From: Acidimicrobiales bacterium
GTDB lineage: Bacteria > Actinomycetota > Acidimicrobiia > Acidimicrobiales > Palsa-688
Length of the DNA stretch: 5,411 nt
Direction of reading: 5' to 3'
Assembly (NCBI GenBank): GCA_030039575.1
Contig: JASHVH010000255.1
Coordinates: forward strand, 1 to 5,411
Shown here: positions 4,693-5,411 of the stretch, in pieces
How the letters are laid out: every line of letters begins with the position of its first letter
Numbering within the stretch: the first letter of the stretch is position 1
Position numbers and translations under genes: made by a program
The notes under the pieces: generated by a model
What the model was told of the DNA's origin: nothing
The model's database searches: none
What the model saw: only the letters and a program-made list of their open reading frames with translations

Positions 4693-5411
4693 TCACGTGG
4701 TGTCGACCCGCTCCACCAGATGCTGGGCAATCGAAGCGTTGCCGTCCACGTCGAGCGCGTCGAAAGAAATGCGGTCGTAGAGGGCTAGAAGAAGGTTGGA
4801 TGCCGTTCCTCTCAGGGAGACGTCGCCCGTGGCGTGGGCACGGTCGACCTTCCCATCCGGTTCTATGAACCACTCGCCCGCCACGTCGGTGCAGTGAAGG
4901 TGAACGGAGCCCGTGAGCGGCTTCGAGTGGTTCACGGCAAAGGGGAGGGTGACAGTGAGGAACTCGTCGATGGAGTCGGACGCCGCCTCCGCGTCAATCG
5001 GGTCGGGCATGGTGCTCGCCGCGCTTTGCATGTCCCAGCGGTGCACGGCCGTTTCCTGCACCTCGTGGCGGCGGACAAAGCCGACGTTGTGGAGCGACCC
5101 CTCCGGCGCCCAGGTCCATACAGGCACGTCGTCGGGTGTCGACTCCAGTGCAGAGGACAGGTGGTCGAGTTGCGACCGGCCCCACGAGATCAGTTCGGGG
5201 TAACTACCCGGGCGGACCGGCTTTTCCGCTTCGACCTGCTTCGGGTCGCTGACGCGCTGATCTACGACCGTAGCCCAGAACCAATGGACCTCGCCGAGGT
5301 GCCACACGAGATCGCTGATCGTCCAGTCAGCACAACAGGGCACTCCCAGCGACGGGTCGGCAGTGACCGCCGTGGCATAAAAGAGCTCGCCGTCCTCTCG
5401 GATCGATTTAA
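4693..5411 (-). CDS. Maleylpyruvate isomerase/mycothiol-dependent enzyme family protein (5' partial)
   Basis: In-window residues number 238; the frame continues without a stop to the right edge, so the true start is outside. The N-terminal half is a DinB-like mycothiol maleylpyruvate isomerase domain: IREDGELFYAT (3-13), CCADWTISDLVWHLGEVHWF (25-44) and HEVQETAVHRWD (115-126). The histidine(s) of HLGEVH and the Glu and His of ETAVHRWD (Glu119, His123) correspond to the family's zinc ligands. Residues about 160-236 form the MDMPI C-terminal domain, with GDVSLRGTASNLLLALYDRI as its hallmark. Family enzymes use mycothiol as cofactor or co-substrate, in maleylpyruvate isomerisation or thiol-transfer reactions; the specific reaction here cannot be told. 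The internal GTG at 5343 is not the start, because the upstream codons continue the family pattern. Confidence 0.88.
   Translation of the reverse strand, partial: KSIREDGELFYATAVTADPSLGVPCCADWTISDLVWHLGEVHWFWATVVDQRVSDPKQVEAEKPVRPGSYPELISWGRSQLDHLSSALESTPDDVPVWTWAPEGSLHNVGFVRRHEVQETAVHRWDMQSAASTMPDPIDAEAASDSIDEFLTVTLPFAVNHSKPLTGSVHLHCTDVAGEWFIEPDGKVDRAHATGDVSLRGTASNLLLALYDRISFDALDVDGNASIAQHLVERVDTT

Noticed and set aside
5341..5343. GTG 5343 as start of the MDMPI-family gene
   Set aside because: The upstream codons to the window edge continue the conserved N-terminal pattern of the family, so the gene is 5' truncated by the window.

Overview
The window is GC-rich throughout and looks like the chromosome of a high-GC actinobacterium, possibly one of the less-studied lineages. 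Three things point this way: a mycothiol-dependent-enzyme family protein (mycothiol is an actinobacterial thiol), GTG starts on two genes, and a first operon that appears to be transcribed without a 5' leader, which is common in Actinobacteria. No tRNA, rRNA, CRISPR array, insertion sequence or prophage gene was seen, so this appears to be ordinary chromosome with several poorly characterised gene families.

Left part (1-1560, + strand): about 400 bases without a convincing gene are followed by a good -35/-10 promoter whose -35 box lies inside a 17-base perfect inverted repeat. The predicted transcription start falls almost on the ATG of a two-gene operon. Gene 1 (440-1165) encodes a cytoplasmic protein with an N-terminal SHOCT-like helix pair, a proline/arginine linker and three and a half 28-residue repeats. 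Gene 2 (1162-1560) overlaps it by GTGA and encodes a DUF2089-type helix-turn-helix protein whose zinc-ribbon cysteines are mostly gone. Its C-terminus carries the same SHOCT-like motif as the N-terminus of gene 1.

Middle (1561-3810): a 232-base spacer with a 15-base direct repeat precedes a DUF3303-family gene (1793-2104, +). That gene converges on a two-gene minus-strand operon, with hairpins lying between them. The minus-strand operon encodes a stand-alone LigD-type primase-polymerase (2857-3810) and then a DUF6308-like protein with a helix-hairpin-helix-like motif (2205-2834). Their linkage suggests a non-homologous end-joining or break-repair accessory pair; no Ku or ligase gene is inside the window.

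Right part (3811-5411): a divergent spacer of about 360 bases holds a 6-bp inverted repeat, a 19-codon CxxC mini-ORF just ahead of the polymerase gene, and a hairpin close to the next start. Then come a short MgtC/SapB-family membrane protein (4169-4666, +) and, converging on it after 26 bases, a maleylpyruvate isomerase/mycothiol-dependent enzyme family gene (4693 to the right edge, -) whose 5' end lies outside the window.
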